Shown here piece after piece: positions 44,802 through 54,388 of a stretch of DNA of 64,000 nt. Position 1 is the first letter of the stretch. Every line of letters begins with the position of its first letter. Source of the stretch: an uncultured Actinomycetes bacterium. Its GTDB lineage: Bacteria > Actinomycetota > Acidimicrobiia > Acidimicrobiales > Acidimicrobilacustridaceae. Both the position numbers and the translations under genes were made by a program. The DNA is taken from contig CALBSE010000012.1 of assembly GCA_937927725.1 (NCBI GenBank), forward strand, positions 1 to 64,000. Reading direction: 5' to 3'. The notes under the pieces are model-generated. The model was not told the DNA's origin. It made no database searches and worked only from the letters and a program-made list of their open reading frames with translations.

Positions 44802-44832
44802 TGCACCCGGTGTGGTGGGTCAGAATGAACGT

Positions 44833-45486
44833 ATGGCAATCACGACGGTGCTGTTCGATCTAGATGGAACGCTGATCGATAGCAGTCCTGGTATCCGCCG
44901 TTGTGTCGATGAGTCACTTGCACATCATGGATTCCCTGCAATAACCGATGAACAGTTTTCTTCCTTCATTGGGCCTCCGCTGACGACTGGCTTTGGATTC
45001 GCAGCATCCGATGACTCGCTCATCGAATCACTCATCACCGTTTATCGTGAGCACTACGGCGCCGGCGGAATGTACGAATACGAGGTCTACGACGGCATCC
45101 CCGAAGTGTTGACTCGTTTAAACGACGCGGGTTTCCGCCTCGCGATTGCGACGTCGAAACGCACAGGGTTTGCGAAACCAGTTGTCGACCACGCTGGCCT
45201 CGCTTCGCAGTTTGAGATCGTGGTGGGCTCAGAACGCGATGGTCCCGGTGCCGAGAAACCAGTCGTGATGGGTTCGGTATTTGAGCAACTTGGGATTGAT
45301 GAGCCGCACTCGGTCGTGATGATTGGTGATCGTGAACATGACGGTCACGGTGCGGCGGCACTTGGGACTCATTTCATTGGAGTCTCATGGGGTTTCGGAG
45401 GCCATGAGGAATTACAGGCTGCGGGCGCATCTCGAATCGCCGATCACCCCTCCGAGATCGAAGCGTTCGTCGCCGCTCTTTCCTAG
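44833..45486 (+). CDS. HAD-superfamily phosphatase (Gph-like)
   Basis: The 217 residues show HAD motif I FDLDGTLID at the start, motif II IATSKR, and motif IV MIGDREHDGHGAAALG. A helical cap lies between about residues 20 and 85. This is the phosphoglycolate-phosphatase-like subfamily acting on small phosphate esters. CAGAAT six bases before ATG 44833 is a weak leaderless promoter. An upstream open frame in the cyclase gene is only a shadow. Confidence 0.9.
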   Translation: MAITTVLFDLDGTLIDSSPGIRRCVDESLAHHGFPAITDEQFSSFIGPPLTTGFGFAASDDSLIESLITVYREHYGAGGMYEYEVYDGIPEVLTRLNDAGFRLAIATSKRTGFAKPVVDHAGLASQFEIVVGSERDGPGAEKPVVMGSVFEQLGIDEPHSVVMIGDREHDGHGAAALGTHFIGVSWGFGGHEELQAAGASRIADHPSEIEAFVAALS

Positions 45487-45550
45487 CGGTTTCTGAGAAC
45501 CGCAGCGCTAAACCGTGTGCATCGGGATCTGATGTGGGAGGGTGTCGCCC

Positions 45551-46705
45551 ATGTCAAAGCACACTCGCACTCTGTCTCTGCCCGCAATCGTCGTTGTTGT
45601 TGGTGCCCTTCTTCTTGCCGCATGCGGTGGCAGCAGTAGTTCGAAGGCAGCAACACCGGCCCCAATGCCTGCTCGTTCGGGCACCTATTCGGTAGGCCAC
45701 GACACCATTTCGATTCCTGATTCCTCAACGGGCAAGACCATCACTGCCGATCTTTGGTACCCCGCTGTCGATGGAGCTCAGGGAACCTTTGCTCGCTACT
45801 CGTTGCTACCGACTGCGTATTTCGATTCAAAGGTTGCAATTGAAAAAGCGCCGATCAACACTGCCGGCTCTTTTCCGTTCGTTGTGTACTCGCACGGCAG
45901 TGGCGGCCAAAGTTTCGTCGCATCCTTTTTGACTGAAGACATTGCGAGCCACGGCTACGTCGTGTTGTCAGCAAATCACGATGGCAACACCGCAGCTGAT
46001 CAGCTTCTAGGTACGTCAGTCACCCAAGACGTCAACGATTACATCCGTCCCAATGTGGTGGAAGCAGAAATCAACTGGGCATTGGCGCAGTCATCCGGCA
46101 AAGCCTCGGCTTATCCGGCCCTGAAGGGTGCCATTGATGAAGCGCGTATTGGTCTTGTTGGTCACAGCTATGGCGGTTACACCGTTCTCGCCACCGCTGG
46201 TGGACACACTGGTCCTGCAGGCACGGTTGCACCCGACCCACGCATCAAGGCGGTTGTTGGCCAGGCTCCTTACACACGTCGACTTTCAGACGCCGAACTC
46301 GCCGGCATCAAGATTCCGGTGATGTTGATGGTCGGAACGAAAGACATCACGACACCGTTGGCGGAGGATTCGCAGCGTCCGTTTGATCTCATCACAGGCC
46401 CACCTGTTGTTCTCGCTGTGTTGACCGATGCCGCACACCAGTCGTTTACCGATGTGTGCATGTACCTCGATGAAATTCCGAAGCTGCCCGATGCACCCGC
46501 ATTGGTTGCAACCGCGATCAAGACTCAAGCCACCGAAGGTTGTGGCGCAGGGTTCATGCCGTATGCCCGTGACCTTGAATTGGCCTCGGGTCTCACTGTT
46601 GCGTTCCTCGATGAGTTCGTTGCCGGAACGCCAAATGCGTCGTGGTTTAACGGAACAACGTCGACCATCACCGCACCTGATCTGACGATCAGTGTGAAGC
46701 GCTGA
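45551..46705 (+). CDS. Dienelactone-hydrolase/PAF-acetylhydrolase-like lipoprotein
   Basis: The 384-residue lipoprotein (lipobox LLAAC-GGS) has an alpha/beta hydrolase fold: PFVVYSHGSGG for the oxyanion hole, nucleophile elbow VGHSYGGY, acidic residue in VGTKDITTPL and His in DAAHQSF. It resembles secreted esterases of the PAF-acetylhydrolase or dienelactone hydrolase group. GGGAGGG lies upstream of ATG 45551; a GTG nine bases earlier is possible. Confidence 0.85.
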   Translation: MSKHTRTLSLPAIVVVVGALLLAACGGSSSSKAATPAPMPARSGTYSVGHDTISIPDSSTGKTITADLWYPAVDGAQGTFARYSLLPTAYFDSKVAIEKAPINTAGSFPFVVYSHGSGGQSFVASFLTEDIASHGYVVLSANHDGNTAADQLLGTSVTQDVNDYIRPNVVEAEINWALAQSSGKASAYPALKGAIDEARIGLVGHSYGGYTVLATAGGHTGPAGTVAPDPRIKAVVGQAPYTRRLSDAELAGIKIPVMLMVGTKDITTPLAEDSQRPFDLITGPPVVLAVLTDAAHQSFTDVCMYLDEIPKLPDAPALVATAIKTQATEGCGAGFMPYARDLELASGLTVAFLDEFVAGTPNASWFNGTTSTITAPDLTISVKR

Positions 46706-46765
46706 CCCAAATCGCCGCACCGCCGGTCAGTGATCGGTGCCCAACCGATTTGCTAGGTTCGACCC

Positions 46766-47584
46766 GTGAATCCGGTCGCGCTTGCATTTGCTGCATTTGT
46801 CACTGCGGCAGTGGGAACACTCGGTGGTTTAGGCGGAGCGATTCTCCTGGTTCCCATCCTTGTGTTGTCGGGAATGGGAGCGAGGTACGCCGCGCCCCTC
46901 GGACTGGTTTCGGTTGCCGCGGGTTCTCTTGCAGCGGCACCTCACCAACTCACTGCTCGAGTTGTGAATCATCGGCTCGGCATTGCTACGGAAATTGTTG
47001 CCTCTTCAGCAGCCTTGGTGGGCGCGTTGGTTTCGGGTCTCATTGGTCAATCAGTGCTTGCGGTTCTGCTCGGTTGTGTTGCGTTGATCGCGGCCTTTGC
47101 AGGGGGACGGCGAAAAGGAATTCGCAATCTTCCTGATCGTTCCCTCACTGCAGATGATGTCGGCGAAACTCCAGGAACGCTGGCAGGCGTTTATCCACTC
47201 GGAGATGAGTTCGTTCCGTATCAAGCAAAGCGCCTTCCCGTTGGACTTTTGGGAATGGGTATGGCCGGATTGATTTCTGGCTTATCTGGGGTCGGCGGGG
47301 GATGGGTAAAGACCCCGACCACGTCAGAAGTCATGCATGTTCCGGTAAAGGTCGCTGCGGCAACCTCGACGTTCACTGTGGGAGTGACGGCCGCCGTTGG
47401 TCTTCTTGTGTACGAGTCGCAGGGGCGCATTGTGGTTTCTGATGCGGCCCTCGTTGCCGCCGCCGGTCTCGTTGGCGGCACCGTAGGTGTTCGACTTCAG
47501 CATGTACTCCCGCCGCCGTTGGTGCGCCGCGGACTGTCCGTCATTCTCGCTGTTATCGGCGTATTGCTGATCGTCCGCCGATGA
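46766..47584 (+). CDS. TauE/SafE-family membrane exporter
   Basis: The 272-residue membrane protein has eight or so helices in two halves, with GTLGGLGGAILLVPILVL and GLISGLSGVGGGWVKTP as the paired glycine-rich signatures of the family, which exports sulfur-containing anions such as sulfite. The start is GTG with TAGGTT six bases upstream. It overlaps the DUF1634 gene by four bases. Confidence 0.9.
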   Translation: MNPVALAFAAFVTAAVGTLGGLGGAILLVPILVLSGMGARYAAPLGLVSVAAGSLAAAPHQLTARVVNHRLGIATEIVASSAALVGALVSGLIGQSVLAVLLGCVALIAAFAGGRRKGIRNLPDRSLTADDVGETPGTLAGVYPLGDEFVPYQAKRLPVGLLGMGMAGLISGLSGVGGGWVKTPTTSEVMHVPVKVAAATSTFTVGVTAAVGLLVYESQGRIVVSDAALVAAAGLVGGTVGVRLQHVLPPPLVRRGLSVILAVIGVLLIVRR

Positions 47585-47847
47585 ATGATCTTCAAGCACT
47601 CTCAAAGATTTTGATGGTCGCGCTGATCGCGACATTTGCATGCGCTCTTGGCGGCGCGTTCATCCCTGGCCCGGTTGGCATGGTGAGCGGCACGGCATGC
47701 ATTGTGATTCTCATTGCCGCACCCGTCCTTCGGGTGGCGTGGCTGGTTGTTGATTGGACACGAATCGGTGACCGAAAGTTCGCGCTATGCGGCGGTGCAT
47801 TGCTCTGCGTGCTTGCGACGAGTGGAACGATTGCACTTCTTCGATAA
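47581..47847 (+). CDS. DUF1634-type small membrane protein
   Basis: The 88-residue protein has three hydrophobic helices (about 8-28, 33-50 and 66-86) and fits the small DUF1634 family that usually travels with TauE-type exporters. Its ATG overlaps the exporter stop (ATGA), so both are made together. It may be an accessory subunit. Confidence 0.8.
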   Translation: MNDLQALSKILMVALIATFACALGGAFIPGPVGMVSGTACIVILIAAPVLRVAWLVVDWTRIGDRKFALCGGALLCVLATSGTIALLR

Positions 47848-47864
47848 ACAAGTGCTGCCGGTAC

Positions 47865-49004
47865 TTAGGCTCCTGCGCGGTCAAGAGCGACAGCGTCAAG
47901 CGTTTCGTACTCCTCGCCGGTATCGACCCAGTCTTCGAACTGGGTAACGCCGAGTGTGTCGAAACGCTTTCGGAGCCAGCCGCCGTTTGCATCGAGCAAG
48001 CCAAGCTTCTTGCAGTTAGGCACGATTTTTGAGAACAGCAGTTGCTGAAATGGATCTTGATTGCGAATTTCTGGGTCGTCCTGACGGAAGACGCGAATTG
48101 CATCGCGAACCGGAACGCCCATGCGTTCCCAAACTTCCTGCTGAAGGAATCGATCGCGCATACGGACGGCTGCTTCGAATGCAAATTCCTGCCTGTCGAG
48201 CATTTCGGCATCGGTCAGTTGTTCGTAATACTCCTTGAGCGAAAGTACTCCGAAGGCAACGTGACGCGCTTCGTCGCTCATGACATAACGAAGGAGTTGG
48301 CGCAGTAGGGGATCGGGCGTGTTTTGCTGAGCGAGTCCGAATGATGCAAGCGCTAGCCCCTCAACCATGATCTGCATTCCGAGATAGGTCATGTCCCAGC
48401 GGCTGTCGTTAATGATGTCATCTAGGAGCATTTTGAGATGATGATTGATGGGGTAGTGGCCATCGAGTTTCGTGTCGAGATACTTCGCGAACACTTCGAC
48501 GTGGCGAGCTTCATCCATTACCTGCGTTGCGGCGTAGTACTTGGCATCGATCCATGGAACCGTTTCGACAATCTTCGCGGTGCAAATGAGAGCGCCTTGT
48601 TCGCCATGCATGAACTGACTGAGGCTCCACTTTTGCCGCTCGACCTCGAACTCCGTCCAGTTGTCGTCAGTGAATTTCGCGAGTGCGGTGCCACTGAGGT
48701 CGATACCGAGTGCGGCGAGCCCTTCGGTCGTTGGTCTCATGAGACTTTCGCGAGCGAGTCGGTCGGGGTCGACGTCGATCGACCAATCAAGGTCAGTTTC
48801 GCCGTTCCATTGAGAGGCCTTTGCCTTCTCATACAACTTCATAAGTGGAACGCGACTGCGTTCGTAATCCCACGTGAAAATTGCATCTGCGTTGTCTTGA
48901 ACGACATGCACAACCTCGTCGACATCGGAGTTCGTTAACTCCAAAATCGCCTCGAGATCGTTCACGTCTTCGCGACCGATGATGTCCTTCGTCGAACGGG
49001 CCAT
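47865..49004 (-). CDS. Ferritin-like diiron oxidase/oxygenase
   Basis: The 379-residue protein has the four-helix diiron ligand set: a Glu in HGEQGALICTAK, DEARHVEVF, a Glu in VEGLALASFG and a second DEARHVAFG. Two DEARH motifs indicate an AurF/R2-like oxidase rather than a storage ferritin. Substrate unknown. GGGGAGGG precedes the ATG. It converges with the DUF1634 gene. Confidence 0.8.
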   Translation of the reverse strand: MARSTKDIIGREDVNDLEAILELTNSDVDEVVHVVQDNADAIFTWDYERSRVPLMKLYEKAKASQWNGETDLDWSIDVDPDRLARESLMRPTTEGLAALGIDLSGTALAKFTDDNWTEFEVERQKWSLSQFMHGEQGALICTAKIVETVPWIDAKYYAATQVMDEARHVEVFAKYLDTKLDGHYPINHHLKMLLDDIINDSRWDMTYLGMQIMVEGLALASFGLAQQNTPDPLLRQLLRYVMSDEARHVAFGVLSLKEYYEQLTDAEMLDRQEFAFEAAVRMRDRFLQQEVWERMGVPVRDAIRVFRQDDPEIRNQDPFQQLLFSKIVPNCKKLGLLDANGGWLRKRFDTLGVTQFEDWVDTGEEYETLDAVALDRAGA

Positions 49005-49116
49005 GAGCCCTCCCCTCGCATGCCGACAGCGGAGATCGTAGAAGATCTGCGACAGAAATGGGCTGCGAACGTGATCCGCCTAACGTGGGCGAAGGAGAGC
49101 CCGATAGCCTTTCCGT

Positions 49117-50037
49117 ATGGCTTTTGACGACGTAGCACGTCCTATCGATTTCTCCGCAGAGTTCGGAAAGGGGATCCACCTTGGCGTTTCCCTTGGTGGC
49201 GGCGGGATTTTCTTTGTGGCGTGGCAGGTCACCTATCTCGAACAATTAGCGCGGCTCGGCGTGAACCTGAAGGGCGCCGGCCGTGTTGTTGGTACGTCAG
49301 CGGGTTCGTTAGTTGCATCAATTCTCGAGGCCGGAAATTTGCGTCGCTTCGAGCGAGAGGTTTCCTTTTTTGCCAAGACGCCTGCGCTGGTGAGCATGTT
49401 GGCGCCCTCGGGTTCTTTGAAGCCAAGCCAACAGCGCGCGCTCGATTTTTTCGTGGCTGCGCAAAGTGCTGAGCCCGATCTTATTCGTTCGATCGGCCAC
49501 GAAGCCCTTGCTGCAGCGACACCGCCGGCGAGCAAGATGTCTCGAAGTGTCTCCATGATGCTGCTCTCGCGTTCGTGGCCTGCTGATGCGCTGCACATCA
49601 CCTGTGTCGACGCGCTCACTGGTGAACGTTGCGTTGTGACCGGCCAATCCGGCGTGCGTATTGAGCGTGCAGTTGCGGCAAGTAGCGCGGTACCTGGCAT
49701 CTTCAGTCCGCAACCGATCGGAGATCGCCGTTGCATGGATGGCGGAGTGAGCGGCTCAGGAACGCATCTCGATCTTCTCGCCGGATGCGACCGTGCTGTT
49801 GTGCTGAGCCTCACAACAACGACTCCTACTCCAATCGGAGCGATGACACAGTCACCAGGTGGCTTCGCCAAGGAAGTTGCCGCACTCGAAGCGACAGGAA
49901 CAAAGGTGTTTCTGCGCAGTCCGGAAACAATGGACATCACCAAGCTGATGGATCCAAAGTCAGTGCCGGAAGCTATCGCCATGGCGAAGCGTCAAGCACT
50001 GGCCGATGCTGATGATCTTCGGGCCTTCATCGCGTAG
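49117..50037 (+). CDS. Patatin-like phospholipase
   Basis: The 306-residue protein has SLGGGGIFFVAWQVTYLEQL (oxyanion loop), GTSAGSLVA (catalytic Ser) and MDGGVSG (catalytic Asp), the Ser-Asp dyad of patatins. It hydrolyses lipid ester bonds. TAGCCT six bases before the ATG marks a leaderless start. Confidence 0.9.
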   Translation: MAFDDVARPIDFSAEFGKGIHLGVSLGGGGIFFVAWQVTYLEQLARLGVNLKGAGRVVGTSAGSLVASILEAGNLRRFEREVSFFAKTPALVSMLAPSGSLKPSQQRALDFFVAAQSAEPDLIRSIGHEALAAATPPASKMSRSVSMMLLSRSWPADALHITCVDALTGERCVVTGQSGVRIERAVAASSAVPGIFSPQPIGDRRCMDGGVSGSGTHLDLLAGCDRAVVLSLTTTTPTPIGAMTQSPGGFAKEVAALEATGTKVFLRSPETMDITKLMDPKSVPEAIAMAKRQALADADDLRAFIA

Positions 50038-50079
50038 ATCTTTTCCGCGGAATACACACTGTTGAGGCAGGATGACGTT

Positions 50080-50949
50080 ATGAAACGGATCGCCCCCATA
50101 CGCGCGGTGTCGCAGAAAGAAGTCGCGACCTTTTGGCGTGACGGTGTTGTCTGTCTGAGGTCAATCCTTCCGCTTGATCTCGTTGCGTCGATGGAGGCAC
50201 CGGTTGAGGATGCACTTTCCGGAACATCGGTGGCGAATCTTTCTGAAATGGCTGACGCTCTCGAATCAGGTGGAATCGCCCGCTTCGTTGATGAGTCGGT
50301 GGCATCTTCGGGCCTACCGCGAGGTCAGTTCAAAGCAGGCACGGACCATTGGCTTGTCCAAGACGAGTTCAGAGAGTTCGCGCTTCATTCTCCGCTTCCC
50401 GAAATCGTTGCATCTCTTCTTCAAAGTGACGAGGTCCGGCTCTACGAAGACAGTGTGTTGGTGAAGGAACCAGGGACGCAGGAGAAGACTGGTTTTCACC
50501 AAGACATGGCGTATTTCCATCTCGATGGCAATCTCGTTTGCACGACGTGGGTTCCGCTCGATGTTGTCACCGAAGAAATGGGGGCCGTCCGATTTGTCGC
50601 CGGTTCGCATCTCGACACCACGAAATATCGGCCGAGCATGTTCGTCTCGGAACTTGCGATTCCTGGAACTGATGGCGTTGAAGTGCCCGACTACGACAAG
50701 CAAGTCGGCGAAGCGCGAATTGTGAGCTTCGATACCGCGCCGGGAGACCTCACTGTCCATCACGCCCGCACGATCCATGCAGCTCGTGGCAACTTGAGCC
50801 GTACGCAGCGCCGACGGGCGATCAGCGTTCGTTATACGGGGGATAACACGCGCTTCAAGGTGGTCTCCGGTTCACCGATGAAGGATCACCACGCGTCTCT
50901 CGTCGAAGGTGAGCTTTTGAACGACGCCTGTCCGCTCGCGTGGCCTTGA
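50080..50949 (+). CDS. Phytanoyl-CoA dioxygenase (PhyH)-family protein
   Basis: The 289-residue protein has the iron motif HQDMAYFHLDG (H-x-D) and a distal His in LTVHHARTIHAARGN, with Arg nearby (RRAISVRYTGD) to hold 2-oxoglutarate. It belongs to the PhyH family of oxygenases. ATG 50080 is preceded by GCAGGA; a TTG at 50062 is less likely. Its stop nearly touches that of the next minus-strand gene. Confidence 0.9.
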   Translation: MKRIAPIRAVSQKEVATFWRDGVVCLRSILPLDLVASMEAPVEDALSGTSVANLSEMADALESGGIARFVDESVASSGLPRGQFKAGTDHWLVQDEFREFALHSPLPEIVASLLQSDEVRLYEDSVLVKEPGTQEKTGFHQDMAYFHLDGNLVCTTWVPLDVVTEEMGAVRFVAGSHLDTTKYRPSMFVSELAIPGTDGVEVPDYDKQVGEARIVSFDTAPGDLTVHHARTIHAARGNLSRTQRRRAISVRYTGDNTRFKVVSGSPMKDHHASLVEGELLNDACPLAWP

Positions 50950-50951
50950 CC

Positions 50952-51788
50952 TCAACGCGTCGGTACGAGTGACGACAACTGCCATTCACCATCTTCTTTG
51001 TACGTGACTTCGCCTACTGGAGAATCGGTGCGCAAATTGATGTGTCGTTCCATCCGCACGAGAAGCATGTCCTGAACGGAATACCAGTAATCGATAGTGG
51101 TGGTCCCCTTCTGCGGACCATCGAGGATGTCGCTCTCTCGGTAATGAAAGGTTGGGGTGAGGGCCGAATCGATGTCGAGGGATGTTGCGCCAAGTGACTC
51201 GAACGTAACGGCAGATGTGGTCGTTCCGTCAATGCTGTCGCTGGTTCCGGTGCAGGTGTAGGTCGAGACTTCTTCTCGACGTTCACCCGTCTTGATGATC
51301 TCGCCGGGTGGACTGCAGTCGAACTCCGTAACGTTGGTGATTGAGGTCGCGCCGAGATCCCATCCCGTCGACGTGTGGTTGCGATGCTCGCTTAGGACGC
51401 CATCTTCGATGCAATAGTCCCATCGCTGTTGGAACGCAGTGTTGAAATCGACCGTCGTCGTCCAGCAGTTTTCGCCCTGATGCGTCACCGTCACCGGCGC
51501 GGATGCGCCATAACTCTGACTTGTCGGCGGAAAACTGATTGAGGCTTTACCCGAAGCATCTGCCCGATACACACCTGCGGGTGGACGGACAACCACTGCA
51601 CCGATGGATTCCACAGCAGAAGTGTCGCCGTCTCGGAATGCCTGCAACGCATCATTGAGTGACTTCGCACCGGGGTTGTCTCGAAACACAAAGAGCGAAA
51701 CGAGCACGACGATTGGAAGGAGGACGAGGGCCGCGACGATGGAGCCAGCAATGGCGATCCATCGCAACGAATGTTGCGAATCGGACAT
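50952..51788 (-). CDS. Membrane-anchored extracytoplasmic protein of unknown function
   Basis: One N-terminal membrane helix (residues 9-35) is followed by a beta-rich domain of about 240 residues with paired cysteines (ENCWTTTV, DYCIEDG, FDCSPPG, STYTCTG) likely forming disulfides. No domain was recognised. GGGAGGTG precedes the ATG. It lies 33 bases downstream of the Lon-like protease gene on the same strand and may be its partner or substrate. Confidence 0.65.
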   Translation of the reverse strand: MSDSQHSLRWIAIAGSIVAALVLLPIVVLVSLFVFRDNPGAKSLNDALQAFRDGDTSAVESIGAVVVRPPAGVYRADASGKASISFPPTSQSYGASAPVTVTHQGENCWTTTVDFNTAFQQRWDYCIEDGVLSEHRNHTSTGWDLGATSITNVTEFDCSPPGEIIKTGERREEVSTYTCTGTSDSIDGTTTSAVTFESLGATSLDIDSALTPTFHYRESDILDGPQKGTTTIDYWYSVQDMLLVRMERHINLRTDSPVGEVTYKEDGEWQLSSLVPTR

Positions 51789-51821
51789 CGCACCTCCCGG
51801 TCCAGTGGCCCGGGAGTGAAT

Positions 51822-53651
51822 CTACGACGGTGTGGTCGCTGCGTACAGCACAGAACAATTAATGACGTCGTACCAGAGCTCATTGAGCGCGAGGTATTCG
51901 CCTGCTGCATCGCGTCCGGTGCCATTCAGTGCGTTGGCAGCAGCCACGCCCCAGGTTGCTGACCAACGGGGAAACGCCGGGTAGACGTTGCGCGTTGCGA
52001 GCAAACCTGATTGGGCTTGGACATTCGAATCAGCAAGCACCACCGAGTTGATCAGGCCGGGAATAGTGCCGGTGCTTCGAGTGTCAGCACCCACTCCGTT
52101 GCCGATGATGCCGTTCGCACCGGTGTTGGAAACGAGTCCAGTGCCGAAGACGAAGTACGTCACCGCGAGCGCTGATTGCTGGACTTCCTCCTCGACTGAT
52201 TGGGTTCCGGTAGGCGTCGCAGACACCGTCGTTGAAAGCGCACTTAGTCCAAGTGCAGTGAAGACGGGATTGCCGATTGAATCGGTTGTCGCCCGCGAAC
52301 CGACGACCGCGGCGAGGTAGTCCTTGTTGGCACCACCGGCGGCGAGGAGGAAGTCGGTGTAGTTCGAAAGAAACTCCGGAGGCGGCGTTGTTGTTGCGAT
52401 TCCGGGATTGGACGTGGTTCGGACAACCTCAATTGCATCGGGTCCGAAGACCTCAAGCGCAGCTTTTTGTTCGGCGATGGCTGCAGCGGTAATCCCATAG
52501 GAATTTGGCGCGATGGATCCGGTCGAGAGCGCGGTGGAAATGCCCTCAAGAATTGCATCGGCCCAGGTGAACCACCCCATGGCGAAGGGGAGAGAAAGCT
52601 GCGCGACAGGATCGAGCCCAGTTGTTTTTGAGGCAGCCTTGATCGCCGCGGACGTTGCGACTTCGAGGTCAGCGCTCATCATCTTGAGAGCGGAAAGTTG
52701 CGCAGCAGGACCTTGATCGGTGAATGCCGAATTGATGTTGGCGTTTGCGTTTTCGCGAACGAGAAGTGTGTAGGTGTCGACACCGAGCCCGTAGGCCTTG
52801 GCAACATCTCCGCTCGCAAGCGCAGCAGTGGCTTGGCCAAGTTCGGCGATGATCGAAGAACTTGTCGACGATGAGCTTTCCAACCGAATTCGATCAAGCA
52901 GTCGAGTTGTTTGCGCTGCGACGACCGCGGTTGTTGCGGGAAGAAGCGCGGGGGCTGGAGCTGCGTCGGGATAGACCGTCTCGCCAGTGAACACCTTGTA
53001 GGCCTGAGCGACGTCTTCCACGCCTTGCACATCGAGACCAAGTGTTCGACCAAACTCCACCATGTCTGAGGTCGATGACTCGCCCGACGCGGTGAGGTTC
53101 GTCATTGGAAGAAGCACGGTTTTGTAGCCGGCCTTTGCAGCACCGCGGAGCTTTGCGGGAATTTCGCCGACGCGGCCGACGCTGCCGTCCGGCGAAATTG
53201 TTCCGGTCATCGTGATCTTGTCGACAAGCTTCACACCGCGAATCGCAGCGAGCGAAGCGACAGTGAGCATTGCTCCACCGGAAGGCCCATCAATCTGTCC
53301 GGTGATTGTGTAGGAGAGATCAACGTGGGCAGGGTCCTTGCTGCTCAAGAGCGTGGCCACGGCAGCGGCAGATGCGGAGGCAGCGAGCCATTGCGGGCCG
53401 GCTTCTTTTGCCTTGACGGAAGCGAGATCAATTGAGAAGCCGGGTTGGCCAAAATCGCCGGCGCTTACCGTTGCTTGTTCAACCCCTGAGTCAATGTTGC
53501 CGTTGTTGCCGGCACCGGCCCAGAGCACCGGCGCCTTAATGGTGTAGCCCTTCGAACTCTTGGCGCCTCCGCCGCAGGCAGGCAGGGCAACGATCAGGAG
53601 CAGGAGAGCAGCAGCGCCCAAGGTAAGGGGGCGGCGAGAGAGCCAAGTCAT
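51822..53651 (-). CDS. Exported Lon-like (S16) protease lipoprotein without ATPase
   Basis: The 609-residue protein starts with a lipobox (VALPAC-GGG), so it faces outward. Residues about 90-215 form a Lon-type protease domain. The catalytic Ser is in QIDGPSGGAMLTVASL, followed by TMTGTISPDGSVGRVGEIP, and the catalytic Lys is in AKLRGAAKAGYKTVLLPMTN. The AAA+ domain of Lon is absent. About 350 residues of helical C-terminus follow. ATG 53651 gives a normal signal peptide. Confidence 0.85.
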   Translation of the reverse strand: MTWLSRRPLTLGAAALLLLIVALPACGGGAKSSKGYTIKAPVLWAGAGNNGNIDSGVEQATVSAGDFGQPGFSIDLASVKAKEAGPQWLAASASAAAVATLLSSKDPAHVDLSYTITGQIDGPSGGAMLTVASLAAIRGVKLVDKITMTGTISPDGSVGRVGEIPAKLRGAAKAGYKTVLLPMTNLTASGESSTSDMVEFGRTLGLDVQGVEDVAQAYKVFTGETVYPDAAPAPALLPATTAVVAAQTTRLLDRIRLESSSSTSSSIIAELGQATAALASGDVAKAYGLGVDTYTLLVRENANANINSAFTDQGPAAQLSALKMMSADLEVATSAAIKAASKTTGLDPVAQLSLPFAMGWFTWADAILEGISTALSTGSIAPNSYGITAAAIAEQKAALEVFGPDAIEVVRTTSNPGIATTTPPPEFLSNYTDFLLAAGGANKDYLAAVVGSRATTDSIGNPVFTALGLSALSTTVSATPTGTQSVEEEVQQSALAVTYFVFGTGLVSNTGANGIIGNGVGADTRSTGTIPGLINSVVLADSNVQAQSGLLATRNVYPAFPRWSATWGVAAANALNGTGRDAAGEYLALNELWYDVINCSVLYAATTPS

Positions 53652-53737
53652 AGTCACGTCACGATCGTAGGTAGCAGTCAGGGAGCCGTCGCTCGCTGAT
53701 TGCTCGAAATTTGATGACAACAACGTAGACTAAGTGG

Positions 53738-54361
53738 ATGCCTCGGAACCGAACCTTGACCAAAGCTGACTTCGTCGAAGTCGCTACCAAGTACGTCGAC
53801 GAGAACGGTCTGAACGCGCTCACTATGCGGGTGCTGGGGGATCTGCTTGGGGTCGATGCCACGGCGTGCTATCGCCACTTCCGCAGTAAGGGTTCGCTTC
53901 TGGCCGCAATGGTCGATGCATTGTTCCTCGCAATCCTCAAAGCTGTTCCCGATTCCGGCACCCCGCGCGAGCGCTTAGAAGCACAGATGATGGCGGCACG
54001 TCGCGAGATGGTCGCCCACCCGCAGTTGGCTGCAGCGATCGCGGTGAGCGAGGGAGACACCCCCGCAGCCCTCGTACTCATGCAAAGTGCGATTGCCAAT
54101 CTCGAGGCAATGGGACTGTCAGGCGACAACCTGGTGCAGGGTTACCAAACCATCGAGAGCTACGCGATCGGCTCAAGCATTTTCGATTTGTCGCGAGCAC
54201 CCGACAACATGGAAATTCGCCGTGCTCGTTATCGGTTGCTCGAAAATCCTGCATTCGATGTTGCTGCGAAAACAGTCAAGTCGACGAGCGACGTCACCGA
54301 GAACGCCTACAAACTCGGCATGCATGCACTCATCGATTATGTCGAAACTCTCGCTGACTAA
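53738..54361 (+). CDS. TetR-family transcriptional regulator
   Basis: The 207-residue protein has the N-terminal TetR helix-turn-helix (LTKADFVEVATKYVDENGLNALTMRVLGDLLGVDATACYRHFRSKGSLL) and a helical ligand domain. It is divergent from the Lon-like protease gene, with about 86 bases between, and may control it. TAGACT six bases before the ATG indicates a leaderless mRNA. Confidence 0.9.
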   Translation: MPRNRTLTKADFVEVATKYVDENGLNALTMRVLGDLLGVDATACYRHFRSKGSLLAAMVDALFLAILKAVPDSGTPRERLEAQMMAARREMVAHPQLAAAIAVSEGDTPAALVLMQSAIANLEAMGLSGDNLVQGYQTIESYAIGSSIFDLSRAPDNMEIRRARYRLLENPAFDVAAKTVKSTSDVTENAYKLGMHALIDYVETLAD

Positions 54362-54388
54362 ACGCAACGAATACCCGTTGCGGCAAAC

